Of a stretch of DNA of 64,000 bases, positions 26,341 to 41,020 are shown piece by piece. Under the pieces are notes generated by a model. That model searched no databases, was not told the origin of the DNA, and saw only the letters and a list, made by a program, of their open reading frames with translations. Every line of letters begins with the position of its first letter. Position 1 is the first letter of the stretch. The stretch is from Pelargonium tetragonum (lineage: Eukaryota; Streptophyta; Magnoliopsida; Geraniales; Geraniaceae), in NCBI GenBank assembly GCA_036897445.1, contig JAYMTL010000043.1, positions 62,001 to 126,000 on the forward strand, written 5' to 3'. A program made the translations under genes and the position numbers.

Positions 26341-29300
26341 TGTGCCCTAATGGAAGTAACAGGCATCGAAACCGGGTATACCTTGTGTTAATTAGATTTG
26401 TACTTTATATAGCATAACAGCAACCAGTAGATTCTCTTTTTTATTGCTCCAGTTCCCCTTCCAAGGCCCACTTCTTAGAGTTGCGCATTCATCTCAAGAA
26501 TTTTTTGGCAAGAGTTTAACCCATATATTAATATTAAAAGTGGGTTCTATCACAAATTAGGAACAGGGTTCCGGTCAATACGTGAAGAAACATTAGAAGT
26601 TCGAGAAAAGTATAACTCATCATTGTGTGCTTAGTCAGTAAACTACTAGGGTATAATACTATACTATTATAAATGAAAGATAGTGTAAAACTGCATTAGA
26701 AAAAGTGGAACCCTTATGCTTAGAAAAGTTTTATCCTATTAACTGTCCTTTGTGTTACGAATGCAAGCGCAACTCTTAGAGAAAGAACTTACTCACCTCG
26801 TTTTTAGAACCTTTTAGTAAAAAGGATTTATAAGAGAATTTCAATACAGTGCTTGTACCCTACTTATTTACCAGTGTAGCAAAGTATAGAGAAAGCCCGT
26901 GAAGTTAGAACTTTATGCTATACTAGGATTTCAATTCCTTTCACACCACCCCCTTGTACTTCTCGTTTATCTTTTTCCTTTTTAAATTAGAAACCTTTTT
27001 TTAAGCATACACTCTTATCGTTTCTGGACACTTGGATGCGCCTTGACTTTAGTTAGGATAGGGTGTGTAAAGGGCCTCCATTTTACCAAGCATAGCACTT
27101 AAATATATCAAAGAAATATAAGAAAACGTTAGTTAATAAAATTGGCAGGGGTCTTAGAGAATCCGTGAGCCAGCTTAACGAAAATTTTACGGGGCACCCT
27201 CTTATATGGAGTCCCGTTTATTACACGGCAAAAGTTCTCGCCCGATTTTAATTAAAATAGGGTATACAAATTCCCTTTTTCTTTTTAGTCGTCTGGGATA
27301 TTACTATTTTATTCCTTTTTGTTTTAGTTTTCTGGACTCTGCAAAATCCTACTTAAGCGAGCCCTAAATGTATTCTATAAAAATGACTTTTTAACCCCTT
27401 ACCCTTACGTCCAGTTCTAAATTTCATTAGAATCTTAGTAAAAAGCAATTGAGGAGCAAGGTATACCTATGTGATGCACCTTGGGATTTTGAGTTTCAGA
27501 GGCTTTACTTTAATAGTTTAAGCAATAAAAGCGCACCTTTTTATTCACATCCCATGAATTTCTGTTGATTGAGGCTTCCAGAATACGATAAGTTACGGAG
27601 GAGGGTACTTCGCTAAACACTAAAAGAGCTTATGTAGTCAAGTTCAAGATAATAAGGAATTCTAAGCAAGCAGAATACTTTAGGCTTTTGTTGTTCGGAG
27701 CCTTTGAAAGCAAAAAAAGGGATGGGGTGTTATATTTAAGTTTAGGATTTTTGGACTCCGTTCTTATTAAGATAAGGGAGCTTTTTTAGCACTTAGCAAA
27801 GCTTATCTTTTATTTCTAAAAAGTAGCCCCTGTTGTAAATAGAGGAGTCTATGGAAGTTGAAGCACTTTTTGTTACCCTACTAAAATTCTTTCAGTAAGG
27901 GTAGAAACCTAAAGCAGGAACCCCTTATAATTTAATAATTAAGATATTTTATTCTGAGAAGCTGGTTTGTTAACTCTCCTTTGGATTGTTGCTATTTCGT
28001 ATTGCATAAAGAAACTCTTGGTGAATAACCCAAGCACTTAAGTAAAATATATATACTGCTCTGTTCTATGATATAAGGTTGATTTAGCCTTTTTAAGCCT
28101 CTCTTATAGTACTACAAAAAAGATTAAAATCCGCTTATTTGAGAATAAGGATGTTCTGTCTAATGCTTAAAACTACTTTAAGTTTCCAATTTTAAAGTGC
28201 GGTACCCCGCGGGTAGAATACTGCACTGATAATAAACTAAATCTAATCGCAATATGTCTTACTAAGCCGTTATATATCTAAAAAAAAGTGAAAGGGATGG
28301 GTATAATAATTATTAGTGGAGATTCCTTGTTTGTTGTAGTTACATGTAAATAGCCAAGTAGCCTGAAAATATCCTTCGGGAATCTAGTTTAATTTAAAAA
28401 AGGTACGCGGTCGTAGGTATCCTTACAGTTTTGGGCCAGTAAAGGCAGTAATTAACTAAAAAATTATGGGTACGTGTTTAATAAGGAGTCTAAAGACAAA
28501 AAAGCGCCTCATAAATAAAGTCAAAATGAAACCAAATGAGAGCTCTTACTATAGAACATTAAAATTCTCTAACTTGAGTGGGTTTACAAGGTCTTAATAC
28601 TGCGGATAAAGCTCAACTTCCTTTGAACTTCTAAATTCCAAACTAGGCTACTAATAGATATTCTATACCGAACCGAGAAGCAGTACAAAACTTCCAACCT
28701 AGATCTTAAAGTTTAGAATTGCTTTGGCTAGAATATAGACACAGGCACTCTTTTAGGATAGAGAATTTCTACTTTTTTATCTTTATTTTCCGCGAGATTC
28801 TAGTATAATCTAAAGGGAAGTGCCTGATATACATCAAAGATTTTAGATTAGGGACTTCTATAAAACAGGTATAATAAAGTCCAATAAAAAAGATAAAGGA
28901 GCTACTTATTCTTAGACGTTTTAACCTATCCCTTTAAAATCTTTAACCAAAGTACAGAATACTTAAGTTCTAATCACTTCTTTTGACTTACTCAACTAAC
29001 CTTAAAAAGGGTCCCCTTTTTTCTTGCTAACACCTCTTTCTAGTTTTAGAGTTACTAGGATTCTTAAGAGCCAAGGTCCAATCATATACATAGCAAAGCC
29101 TTTATCCAGTTCTACTTTCGGTAAGTTACTTAGTGCAATTCAGCAGTCTAATATCAGCAAGCGAGCTTTCTTGCCTTTGTCTTTTGCTCTTATGTTCCTT
29201 GTCAAATGAAGAAAGAGTTCAACAGGAGAACTGGTAGAAGCCTATAAAAGGTGTAGTGAAATTTTTCGTGAAAGAGAAGGCTCATAGTACTTTTTCTCAT

Positions 29301-32300
29301 TTAAGTTAGAAGTTATAAAGGAGTCTAGGTCCGTGAATTCTGGGTTGGTTATAAGGAATTGTCTTGTTCTCGCCTCGACTCCGCGTTTGACAAGTCTGTA
29401 TCGTAGTGGGGCAGATAAGAGCCCAAAAAGTTCAAATTCTTCCAGTTCCTTAAATTCAAGTTACAGAGTCGTTCTTGGTGCATTCCAAATTAATAGGTCC
29501 TAGAATCTTTTAGAAAAGTTAATATATTAAATGCATAGATAAGTTCTCATAGATGTTTTTCTTCTCTGATTCAGTATAGAGACTACTAAACAGGGGATAG
29601 GATTCCTTTTTTAAGGGGTGTTTTCTAGTTCCAGGCCTAAAAATGGGGCTTACATAATAAATAGGATCCTGTTACTATAATTATTAGTAATAAATAAAGT
29701 GGAAAAATTTTTAAGGGATTTTTATTGCTCAATCTTATCTTATTATGCTTGTTTTATAGTATCCAGGTATAAATATATGGGAGGGGTGCCTGTCTACTGG
29801 TTATTTTGTCCCCTTTGTCTCGTTGACGAAGTACCTAGTAAATAAAGTAAAAAGATAAGCCTGCCAGGGAAGCTTTAGCAAAGTACATAAGCCAAAATTA
29901 TGGAATATTGAATAGAAAAATGTTTTTTTAAGAAAGAAAATAGTAAACAGGGTTCTCTAGTGAGTTTGAATTTCAATTGGTCATTTCACTCAGGCTGGAA
30001 CTCCTTAGTTACAAATTCATTTCTTCCCTTTTCTATTTTACTTAGCTCTTTTCCCTTGGTTAACAGCTGGGTCAAGGCATAAGGTAAGGAAGTCTACTAA
30101 AAAGTGTAGCTTCTTATTTATAGGCTAGAGGCTAAGTGAGATTGAAACTCAATTTGTAAGTTCCTAAAAGTTTTTCTGAAAACACAAAGAAATAGCTTAT
30201 ATAGAATAAAGTTCAAATCAACTTTTAATAAGAAATTTTTGTTGGTAGGTAGTTTAGAGTATTATTATGGTATTGAAAAGTTACAGCATTAGTTTAGGGT
30301 ATGCGCACAGGTTATAATCGAGCTATCTTCTTTCTTTGGTAGAGCGCGAGTCCTTTCCTTTTTAGATTCGGTGTCATTGGTTATAATCGCGTTTACCTCT
30401 CTTCTTTGTATTAGTTACTTTAGCTAGATATGGAATAGAAAGAGAGAGTAATGGATATATACTAGTGTCTTCTTGTAAGGTTCCTTTTGTTCCCTGCTCT
30501 ACTATAGAGGAGAGAGCCTTGAGAGGGTTCTAAGAATTAAAGCGGAGTTTCAAAAAAGAAATGGTTTTACAAGAGAAAGGACTTTCCAGGCAGAAGCCAG
30601 GGAGCCCTTTTCTTATCAGGAAGGTTAACTAGTAAGCATTCTTTTAGTATTCCTAAAAATCAAACTTCAGTGCTTTTTTAAGACGACTTTTTGTTTAATA
30701 ACAGAAGAGAGAAAGATTCTAATTCTTTTGATTTGATAAGAGCAATCCCTTATTTTTTAGAGGACTTGACTTGTAGAGTAGCAGTATAACAAGCAAGGAA
30801 TCCCGTGTACCCATAACCTTCGGTTCTCCTTTTTAGTCAACCTAGTAAGAGCCAACCCCACAGGTACTGGAGTAAGAATGAGTTTCCAGTAAATATAGAA
30901 AGGCCAGTTAACGAACTAAGCGGAGCTATTTAAAGTTTAAAGGAATTCCTCTTTCCGCGGGTCTAATTAGGCAATCTCAGTTTGAAGGATATATGTAAGT
31001 AAAGTTCCTGTTTAGAAAAATTTTTGGGGTAATTATAATGTCCTATTGTTTCAACTTAGATAAAAAAAGGGGTATCTGCTTTAGGAAACCTAGGAAATAG
31101 CAGGTTAAGTAACTCTAAGTACAAAGGACAGTGTAATAAAGTCTCCCAGGAATAGTGAAAGTTTCTAGTAAGTCTTCTTTCTTCTTTCTATCTAGCCCAG
31201 ATTTAACTTAACGGGGTATCTAAATGAATGATAAAGGCAAGAATTTTTCGGCTTTGTTTGCTTAAATATGGGATTCCCTTAGTTAGGCAGAGTTCTAGAA
31301 TGAATATTATGGGGTTCCGTTACTGAATATACTAAGAAGATGGGTAAGATGAAAGCTATAGAGAATTCTTGCTTGTCTTTCTTTGTTGTTTTGTTTCCAG
31401 TTCTCTAACGTTTAAAAAGGAAGATGTTTTCCTGTTTTAGGTTAGGTTCTCAGGGTTTTCAATTAATAAAAGGAAAAGGAAGTAGTCTGGATCTTGTTTA
31501 TGTGGTACTCATTTTGTACAAGTTTTGTAAGCCCCCTTTAAATAGAAGTCTCTATACATTAGATATTTATTGAATTGAGTATCCCTTAAAATTTTAACTT
31601 GTTGTGCACGCTTTTAAGCAGTTTCCTAAAGAATAGATAGGAATTAGTCCTTAGTGCCTTAAGTCTTACAGTCTCTGGAAATCTAAGTATAAGATAGAAA
31701 AGGCTCCCAGCGAAAAAATACAACAGCGATATGCCTAGCAATCTCTGAATCAAGAAGTCTGTTAAATCTTTAGGGTCGTACTTGAGAGTTCTATGTATTT
31801 CCTAGTGCTTTCTAGGTTAGATGTATGGCTTCTTCTTGATGAGAGGCATATTTCCACCTGTCCTAGTTATTAGAGTTTTTAATTTATAAAGGAGAGTTCC
31901 TTATAGGAGAGCAAGGCGGGTTGCCATATAAGCCATATAAAAAGAGCTTTTTAGGAGTCGTGCACTAATGTATAAATCTTAGTAGAGTTTTTTGCCTTGC
32001 TTTTTCTGGTTTTGAATCCTGAGCGGACCAACCTTGTTTGTTAACTTATAACTCCCGAGAATCCCCTATTTATTCTTTTTTGGTGGTCTTAATTATTGTA
32101 TCTTTGGCCCTTTCACAGGGTATTTCCCGGCTTGGTATAGCTTGAAGTCTTACTCTTAAGCGCCTAGTCCTAAATTTTGTTTACATACGGCGTAAAGAGC
32201 CTTTACTTGCCCTGCTAAAGATCTTTATCTTAAGCGTTACTTTCTTGAAAAGAAGGAGTCTTTTTTATTATTAAAAGCTTTAGAAAGGGTTTTTTATTTG

Positions 32301-35300
32301 TAAATTACAAGCACTCCTTATAAAAGTCTAAAAAGTAGACCCTAATTATAGTATAGCAAAACCTAGAGTTGAGATAAAGCAGAGAGTTAAAAAGACAAAA
32401 GACAAGTAGGAATAGACTTTAATTAACAGAACTTTTTGAAATAGGAGCTCAAAATTGTGTAGTAGGGTTTACTTTTATTCTACATTTTGAGTTATTAAGG
32501 GAGAATTTGAATTTATCTAGGGTTGCCTCTGTATCTCTGATTATAATCTTAGTCTAAGGAGTAAGGCCTAGCTTTCACTTTGACTCTTAAAAACGAGATT
32601 CAAGCATTCAAGCTTTAAATAATGAAGACAAGTAACGGATTTGTACTATAATTACAGAAAAAGACTCAAAAGAGAGAAACCTAAAAACCTTACCCGTTAA
32701 AGAGTAGCAAAAACTACTACAAGATCCCAAAGCTGTTGAGAAACACAAGTAAGTATGAAAAAATGAAACTGGGTGTGTCTTGTGGCCTAATAAAATTATC
32801 TTTTAAGAGTTTTTATTAAAAATAGCAGGACTACAGTATACTACTTTTTATTTGAAACTAATATACTTCTCTATATCTAAATTTAAGTACAAAACTTCTT
32901 TTTGATTAAGGAAAACACTCTGGAGTTGGGAGTAAGGGTCTCTCGAAAGTACTGGGTGTTAGCTTAGAAGTTTAATTTGTATTCGCGCTAGAGTGACTTT
33001 TATTCTAGGACATAAACCTTGAAAAGTAGAAACTTAGAGTCTAGAAGCATTAAAACAGTCAAAATCTTTTATCCAGGCACAACATATTAGTCGTTTTTAA
33101 TAAAAATTACGTTCTGAAACTCGTTTATAAAGACTAAAGATTTTTTTTGTATATTTGGCAAAGCAATCAAGATATGAAAATCTTCAACTTACATTTTTAT
33201 GGGCTACAAGCAAAATTTTAATTAAGTTACACTTGCAAGAGAAGGACCTGGTGTGCCCTATTTTTCTACTTACTACTTACGATAATAGGGATTTTTCATT
33301 AGAGGAATTCGCGCTTATTTCACGGCGCAAGGACCCTATTGGGGAATAAGGAGACTCTTTTTTGATAAAAAAGTCTTTCTATTAGGGTCTTCTCAGTAAG
33401 TTTTCTACATAACACTTTTAACTACTTTACTTTTAAACAAATCTAATTATCCTTCCCACAAGTAAGTAATACTAAGAAAAAACTTAACAACTAAGACATT
33501 TGCACAATTCTTGAATTCCGAATTCAGTTACATATGCGTTTAACCAAGTAAGTTCCCCAAGGATTACATCAACAAAAAAATAACGTATAACTTGGTAACT
33601 TGTGGCTCACCCGGTATATCTTCCTTTACCTTATTGAGGATTAAGGTGGCTTTCTGAAATACGGGTATTACTTTGACGAACTATCCCCTTGTCTTTATAT
33701 CGAATTGTAGTTAAGACTTTTTCCTATATTATTTTTATAGCAGTCTTACTTTTGAGCCAGCCTTTTTTAAAGGAAAATAAGGGGTCTCCTGTCGTTAATT
33801 TGGAACAGTAGTAGATAAAAGGAGCGCTCTAAATACCAAGTTTACGCTATCTTTATTAGCAATATGAAATGAAAGTTTAGCGGCGCCCTAAGTCTACTAA
33901 TTTGGGTATCAAAATACAGGGAAATTCTCTAGATGGAAAGAAAAGTATTTAAGTTAGAATTTATATCACTATTCTATTCTTTGGTTGGGTTCTTACCAGG
34001 AAATTAGAGCACGAAAGTCTAAAAGGATCCGGCTTAGGATTAGGTCACAATAAAATTCAGTAAGTTCTGACTCATATCAAGAAACTATATCAAATGGATC
34101 ACGTAAAATAGAAAATTCAGAGTTCAGTCTGTAATTTGTTTTTTTTCAATATCTAAGAAGTTAGAAATGGATTTGACAGAGTGTCTATGGAATGCTTTGT
34201 AAATAAAAGAGCCTCTCCATGTGTTCATTATTGGTTTAGCAAAGCTTATAAATTTGTCATTGAAGAGAATTTCCTTATACAACTCGAAAAGGACTCCCTT
34301 GCTTTTGACAGAGTATGTATAAAACCCTATCAAAGGGAAAGAATCCCACCTGAAATACAAAAAGCAGGGTCTTCTCAGTCAAGGAAATAAGCAACTCCCA
34401 TTTTTTCATTCAGAATGCGCATAAGTATCTATTAAAATAAAATAAAAAGGTGTACTTCAGTACAATTACATAAAATTATCCAACTAAGTCGAGTATAATA
34501 AGTAAAGAATTATAGAATAGCTAATAGTAAGGCAGATATTCGGACTGAGAATTGAAAAGATTGCCAGTTGGATAACTTTCGTGAAATCAAATGATATTGT
34601 TAAATTTACAAGAGCTATGAGGCTAGAACGGAAGAACATAAATTCAAAGTTTCCTATTAGTTGTATATTCCCTTTTCTAATTTGGAAGATGTGCTTACTC
34701 CTTTTTTATATTAATATTAAACCTTTTTGATAGGAGTATATCCTTTAATAAGAAAATCCCTGCTAAAGAAAAAACTTACCAACATTTTAGTCTTGCTTTC
34801 CAGAAATAGGTTCGCCACCTCGAATCTGTTGTTTATCTGTCTACTTTTTTCTTAAATAACTTAAAACAGAAAGTCGTGAAGTCCAAGTAATTTGTTGGAA
34901 TACAAAATAAAAGGCAGGGTGTGTAGAAAAAGGAGACTCAGAAAACCCAACAAATCATTGAGTAGTTAAGCGATAATTCAAAAAAACGAGATTTTAATTC
35001 ATACTTTCAAGGATATTAAGTAAGGAGCACGAGCACGTAGTATAACCTTTTCTACCTTATCTCTCAAACGAATCAATCCTAAATTGTATACCTGTAACTT
35101 CCGAGGGAGTCTTATATATTCATATTAAGCATTGTGACCCTATATTCTATAGCTAGACTAAAGTACTTATACAACATAACAAAAAGTATAAGCCGGGTTA
35201 TTTATTTCCTGGTATTCCATTACTGTAAAAAGGCAATATAATCCTCTTTTTCTGAAATAATTAAGAGTCAAAATCCCAGACTAATTTCCTAAAAATTTCA

Positions 35301-36689
35301 AATCAATTCATTGACAGTTTTAAAATCCAGTGAAAATCAAAAGTATCCTCATTGTTAGGGCACCCCTCCTCTACTAGTGAGAGATTAATCTGGGAAGTAC
35401 ATTTATATCGAGTACTAAAAAGTAGCTCCATACATTTGATACCATATCCAAGCTCTCAAATTCTAGGAGCCCTTTTCGAATTTCCCGGTCCTAAAAATCA
35501 AACCTGTGGACTTAGTTTCCTTTAAACTTTTTATATCTTGAAGGGTCCTGCTTGGCATATCGGATTATATAAAAAGTAGGCTGATTTAGGTTAGGATAAA
35601 AACGCTCACGATATGAACAATATAATACAACAAAAGAGTTACAAGTAACTATGAACTTGTCTAACCGCATGACTATAAGGCCATCAAAATAAGAAAACAG
35701 GGCAACAACTCTGCGCTTTCTATGCAATAGAATATTAACACTCGTGCCAAATGCATAACATAGGAAGAGAGGTTCCTGCTATTAATTCTACGAAACTTAG
35801 CAGGGTTTCAAAAGTATGGGTTTTAACTTCCTTATCCTTAACAGGTCTAAAGCAATGGGAGAAGCTTTTCATTTGTATTCAGTAAATTTATTAACAGAGA
35901 GATTCCTTACGTTATTAAGTGAGGCGGACTCTTAAAAAGGAGCTCCTATTTAAGTCATTTTTCTATTTTTAAGCAATTGTATTTGGTAGAATTTTAATTG
36001 ACAGAAACTTTTGACCTCTATCTAAGCGTAGTCTATTATGCCAGTCCACCCTTAAATCCTCTTCTTCAAATGCATACCCAGTAAGGGCTTCTTGTTAATT
36101 AAGATATAATTACACAGTATATCAAACTAAAGTTATGCAGGCTTGGTTTAAAAGAGAGAGAGAGGCCCGTTGAAACACTTTTTTTGATTAGATCCACTTT
36201 TTGGTAAAAGACCCGGATTTTAGTATCAATTTTTACACAAAAACTTTAGAACTCTGACTGTGCACCCTTTTTTTTAAAAGTCTTTTTTAGTAAAAAGCAG
36301 GAAACCTAAGTCATTTACACGAAAGTCCGTTAAGTCAAGCATTATAGTAATGTAATGGAAGCTCAACTCAGAATTCCCTATATAGCGTTGGGAATAGCTA
36401 AAGTAAGTTTACAACTTAACAAAGCAACGGCTCCTGGATAAGTCGGAGATATGTGGCATTACTTTGAAAGGTTTGGTCTTATTTGATTCGATTTCAGAAA
36501 AGGGAAACCCCTTATTTTGGGTAAAGCTATTCTTGACATATAATATATAAAAAGGATGCTTTGTAGGGATCCTAGGCAATTTAATACACTAAATAAACCC
36601 AGCTAGTAGCGAAGCGAAATAAACTCGTCGGGAGGCACGGCCCTTTCATCTTTTTTAAGAATGCTGGAGAAAGATTTGACAAGGTATAG
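26341..36689. other. Long stretch without recognisable genes
   Basis: The strongest RIP-like counts in the window come from here (27,601-27,900). Open frames at 29,024-29,209, 33,155-33,349 and 35,512-35,727, and the opposed pair at 34,124-34,390, are 61-78 codons and unrecognisable. At 30,310 and 30,379 the word GGTTATAATCG occurs twice, 69 bases apart, with a GGTAGAGCGCG between. It looks tRNA-like but is too irregular to call. Purine-then-pyrimidine motifs are dense, for example around 29,005 and 35,934. Confidence 0.45.
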
Positions 36690-36850
36690 CAAGGATTCTT
36701 CAGCTTACTCTTCCCTTCTTGAAAGCCTGACTCTAAGTTGTAGCCCTTGCTTTTTGGTCTTGGTAGCTGTCTTAGTCTTATATACTCCCCTTACCTGTAC
36801 TTGTAGCTAGCTTCTCTCTAGTAAGAATTGGACCCCCTTTCTTTAATAAA
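36690..36850 (-). pseudogene. Lysine-rich coding relic sharing YKTKTA with 49.85 kb
   Basis: On the minus strand the segment encodes YKTKTATKTKKQG, with other frames closed. The plus-strand word AGCTGTCTTAGTCTT at 36,765-36,779 is identical to 49,850-49,864, and both sit in the same relative frame, giving YKTKTA in each. A shared 15-mer alone is expected a few times by chance in 64 kb. The weight therefore rests on the shared frame and similar local composition. I infer another fragment of the same decayed repeat family as at 11.5, 48.1 and 49.6 kb. Confidence 0.28.
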
Positions 36851-39800
36851 TGTTCTTTATCAGTCCCAGAAAAGACTAAACTTAGTTATACTTTTTATTA
36901 AAAAAATAAGAAATTAAGAATACTAAAAATCCAATTCTATATCTGGTAGACAATTAAGGGACTCATTAAGTATTGTAACGAACCCTTTTTTGCTGCCAAA
37001 AGTTCTTGTTTTACGCTATATAAATAAGGATAAGAAATTCTCTTCTCAAAATATCAAATTTTTCTATCCGCATTGTGAAAAAGGCAACAGCTTCCTCGTA
37101 AACTTGTAGGTTTTCTCTAAAAAAACTACGAGAACTCTCCTCTGTAACTACTAAAAAGGAGAATCCCAAAAGAAATGTAGTAGCCAGGGGGAGCTTAGTA
37201 TAACAATTAGGGCTAAAGAAAGATTAAAAATTGAGCATGTGAGGGTATAAGCAGTATATATATTAGCTCTTGTTGGGTCCGTTCAATTCAAAGTGTCCAT
37301 ATAGCATTCTACTTCGTTTTCATCGAGGATCTAACCTGAAGCTTTACGTAAAAGAAGTACGCCTGGTTGTGTAATGAGGTATAAGCCCTTTTGGAGATAG
37401 ATAATAGAGTTCTTGCATACTAAGATACAAGGGTTCGCTCAAGGATACTTTCATATACAAAAAATTGCTTTAAGTTAAATAAAAAGGAAATTATAAAAGG
37501 GTTGCCCTTATTCTGGAAACAAAGCTCTTAAGTAGATTTAGTTGTAGATTTCTTAAAACGGATATCCTTAACATTGGGGAGTCTAATTTAGGGGTTTTCT
37601 GACAGTGCCCACAAAGATAGAACAAAGGATGCTCCTGCTTCTGATTAACGAAGACTTTACACTTACCCGTAAATTCTGCGCTAACTAACAAGTAAATGGA
37701 CTCATAAATTAAGATAATTGAAAGGAAGTCTTCAGACTAGTATTATACCTACCGCTATAATATATAATAAAAGCTCAGCCTAAAGTTTAAAGAGCAGCCT
37801 GCAGTATAAAATACATGAGACTGAGGAAAAGTCCTTGTAGCGGGATTCTTTCTCGTAAGGTTGTACAGGGAATGAGTAGGCTCCTAGAGTTCTTTTTGTT
37901 ATTTTACTAGAGTTTTAATTCGGTCGGGCCTTTATAAATATTCACAGTAAGGAAATCCAGGGGAATACGTAAGAGCTGAGATAAAGTTATTTATAATTTG
38001 ACCCTAGTAGAAACCAAAGTAACAGGGTTGACCCTACAGTGAAATTGGGATCCCTATAATTCAAGAAGGAATTCTCTTAAAAAAGGGCACCGCCTAAGAG
38101 AAATTCTTTTGCTTTTTATACTATTATTTAATTATTTATCCCGCATTTTAGACTTAACTAAGCCCTTTAAAAAAGAGAGCAAACCTATTATATCTATTAT
38201 ATAATACATTATCATTTCTTGTTTTGTTTAGAGACTACTTCAATTAGTAAACTCTTTTATTAACGAAAAAACTCTGTAAAGTCAAAAGTAAGGGGAAGGG
38301 AAAAACTAAAAGCTATGAAATATCGATAAAGTTTGAATTTGATTCGCACTTATAAAAATCTGCTCAGAGCTTTGTTCAATTATAGTGTCAGGAACTGCTA
38401 AGCTTTTGGATCGCAGCATAATATAAGCAAGGCTTCATTTTCTAGAAAGGGGTGTCAGGATATTCGTTTCTTCTTCCTATTGACAAAAACCTTGAATTAT
38501 CCAACTCAGGCCTCCCCATAGAGTAAAAGTGCCCCGTTTTCTATATTAGTTACCTGCCTAAGCTAAGAGGGAGCACGTTACGCTTTTGTTTGGATATTAA
38601 CTTGTAACAAGAGCTTATTTTATTATTATATAACTCTCACCCCTTCTTTAATTATTAACTGTAAAATGAAATTAGTTAGAATGTTACATAACATAGTGGA
38701 TTCCTCGAGATATAGGGAGACAGAGTTCGGTTAAAGATCCCGGCGCGACATAGAGTAATCAAAGTAGGCAACAATAAGGAGACTTTTTGGAAAAGAGAGG
38801 TGTGGGTTTATACTAAGAAGGGGGTTCTTAATTAAAATAGAGGATAATATACAGTGTATACAGAGACATATAAAGAAGAAGATTCAAAAAGCTTACCTAG
38901 TTAAAGCGGGTAGAAAACGGGCCCCTTATTAACTTTTTTCTTGGTATTTGAAGTAAAGGGATTACTCGTTTTATGTTTATAGTTTTATTCTAGTTTTAGT
39001 AAATGCGATAGGTTAGACAAAAAGCTAAGTGTATAAACTGTGACTAATTTGAGGCTCTATACTAAACTAAGGTCAATTTATAAGGCCCCGTCTAACTACA
39101 GAATAAGTAGGAGAGCACTACGCCGTCTACAAGTTTATAGAATAAATTTTCTTAGTCGTAAACTAATACCAACAACTACCTTAAACAACCTATACTTTTC
39201 AAGGTATTAAAAAAGTTTGACTACAATTCGCTCACTATTACTCAACTTATACAGCCCTTGTACTGGATTTTCCCTCTTATAATCAGAATTTTGCCTTTGT
39301 TAATAATCTGCCACTACTGAAATAAATAAGAGGAACTGAGCTAAAGAAGTCATCTCGGCGATTCGTATAAAAGAGGCACCTATGGATTTAGAAGAGTAGC
39401 GAGGCCTGAGGATCAAGCTTTATACTAGAAAGAGATTCTTATGTAGTTCAAATAAAAGGACTTATTACATTAAAGTTAGGAGGTATATAAAGAATTACCC
39501 ACTAATTGGCATTGAACGTAAAAAAGATTATAGACCACTTAAAAGTACATTTACTTTAAGTATACTTGTGTTTGGCTCTGAAATTATAGAAATTATAACA
39601 CTTTGAGAAGTGGTAGCAGAACAAATCCGGTATAGCTCATAGCCGGCAGCAATAATAGATAAAGAATATCTTCCTGACCTATTCCCTATTCCGAAGTAGA
39701 GTTCTTATCCTTTATTAAGCGGGCCCACCCTTTTTTTGAACTCATTATTTCAGTAACTCAAGTTATCACTTTAAGATAAGCAGAAGGAGGAGGTCGCGTA

Positions 39801-40944
39801 TACCTGTAAAAACTCACTAACCAGTATTTGCCTAAAGAAGCTAATCCTGTATTTACACTTGCTAAGACCCATTTAATTGCAAGAATCTAGTAGGACCCAT
39901 TTCCAATAGAAAGATATACCCCAGAAACAATTTCGTTCCCCTCTTATTTTAGTCCTTGAAAGGCTTTACTTTATACTAGTTACTTTATACTAGTAAAGAA
40001 TTAAACAAAAAACTAATACATACCAAGCTCAAGTGAGGGGCAATACTACAGCATATCATTAAAAAATATCATTCAGAATTTAGATACCTTTAGGGACTTT
40101 TTTAGATTTAAGTCGTATATACACGGATAGACTTTTTCCAATACGCAGGCTTTTACAAGATTATAGGATTTTTACACTATTTGATAATGATATACCTGAT
40201 ATACCGGGAATTTTCCCTATACTATACAAGAACCCATACTTATTAATTCATTTTGTAGTATCAAGGACAGAGTACTCTTGATAGAGTAGGATATCCTACC
40301 AGATCCTTAAAATTTGCGGTTCATTAGCCTGCATTTTAGTCTAATTTGTATTATACTGAAATAGCAGAATCTAGAGAGACTTGGTCCCCCAGGCCCCTAT
40401 TTAGCGCACTCCCTAATAGGTAACACATAAGTAACATAAAACTAAATAAACCCCTTTTTCTTTCAGGGAAACGCTCTTCGGTCTCCCATAACCTAGGTCA
40501 AAAATACACGGCAGAACTACTATAACGTTATGAAATTCTAAGGGAATATCGACTAAATAATAATACATATTTCAGGAGATTCCTGTTTTTTTAAGTTTCT
40601 TCTTGGAAGATTAATAGCACACCGGCGAGGATACCCTAGATAGAAAAAGGATATGCATTAGTAACTACGTCTTTTTTGGGGATTTTCCTGTTATTTCAAT
40701 ATCTACAATTATGTAAACTCTATACCAGCTCCGCTTTGAAGGGAATCTATTCAAACAAGCGTTTCAGTCAATACCAAATGGAGTTTACTCCCCGAACCGA
40801 GATCCTCTATTTATCACAATTTCACCTCTGTCTGTTTAATATCTATTTGAGAGCGGTTACCCCCCCTATATCTTGTTTTATCTCCTGGGTTTATATAAAC
40901 AACATTTGTAAAAGTGTATCAAAAGAATAAAGGAGCTTAGAAGA
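36851..40944. other. Stretch without recognisable genes
   Basis: No gene is seen. Frames at 37,491-37,691 and 40,676-40,930 (66 and 84 codons) lack recognisable motifs. GGGCCC palindromes occur at 38,919 and 39,721. The one clear local structure is the 14-bp tandem duplication at 39,966-39,993. Confidence 0.45.
39966..39993. repeat. Perfect 14-bp tandem duplication
   Basis: The unit TTACTTTATACTAG occurs twice back to back (39,966-39,979 and 39,980-39,993). Each copy ends in ACTAG followed by T, so a SpeI-type palindrome ACTAGT lies at each junction. Adjacent identical 14-mers are unlikely by chance in this composition (well under 1% for the window). A replication-slippage duplication that arose after most of the decay is the simplest reading, since the two copies carry no differences. 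Confidence 0.7.
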
Positions 40945-41020
40945 CTCTCAATTTATGAGATTTGAACGACTGACATACTTGTTCATATACATGTGCTCTA
41001 CCGCCGGATTCTTGCCGTCA
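40945..41020 (-). pseudogene. tRNA-like relic, type uncertain
   Basis: On the minus strand, GGCGGTAGAGCAC (the 3' side of a D-arm and the start of the anticodon arm) is followed at about the right distance by GTTCAAATC, a T-loop consensus. Between them a five-pair stem ACATG/TATGT encloses about 12 bases instead of 7, so the anticodon cannot be read safely. The acceptor ends do not pair well. It is most likely a decayed tRNA gene. Two further tRNA-like segments lie within the next 650 bases, which supports a common origin. Confidence 0.42.

Noticed and set aside
30310-30392. Two GGTTATAATCG words 69 bases apart flanking GGTAGAGCGCG, tRNA-like
   Set aside because: An 11-base repeat at this distance is expected by chance somewhere in the window. 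The D-arm and anticodon arm would need large pyrimidine-rich insertions to fit a tRNA.
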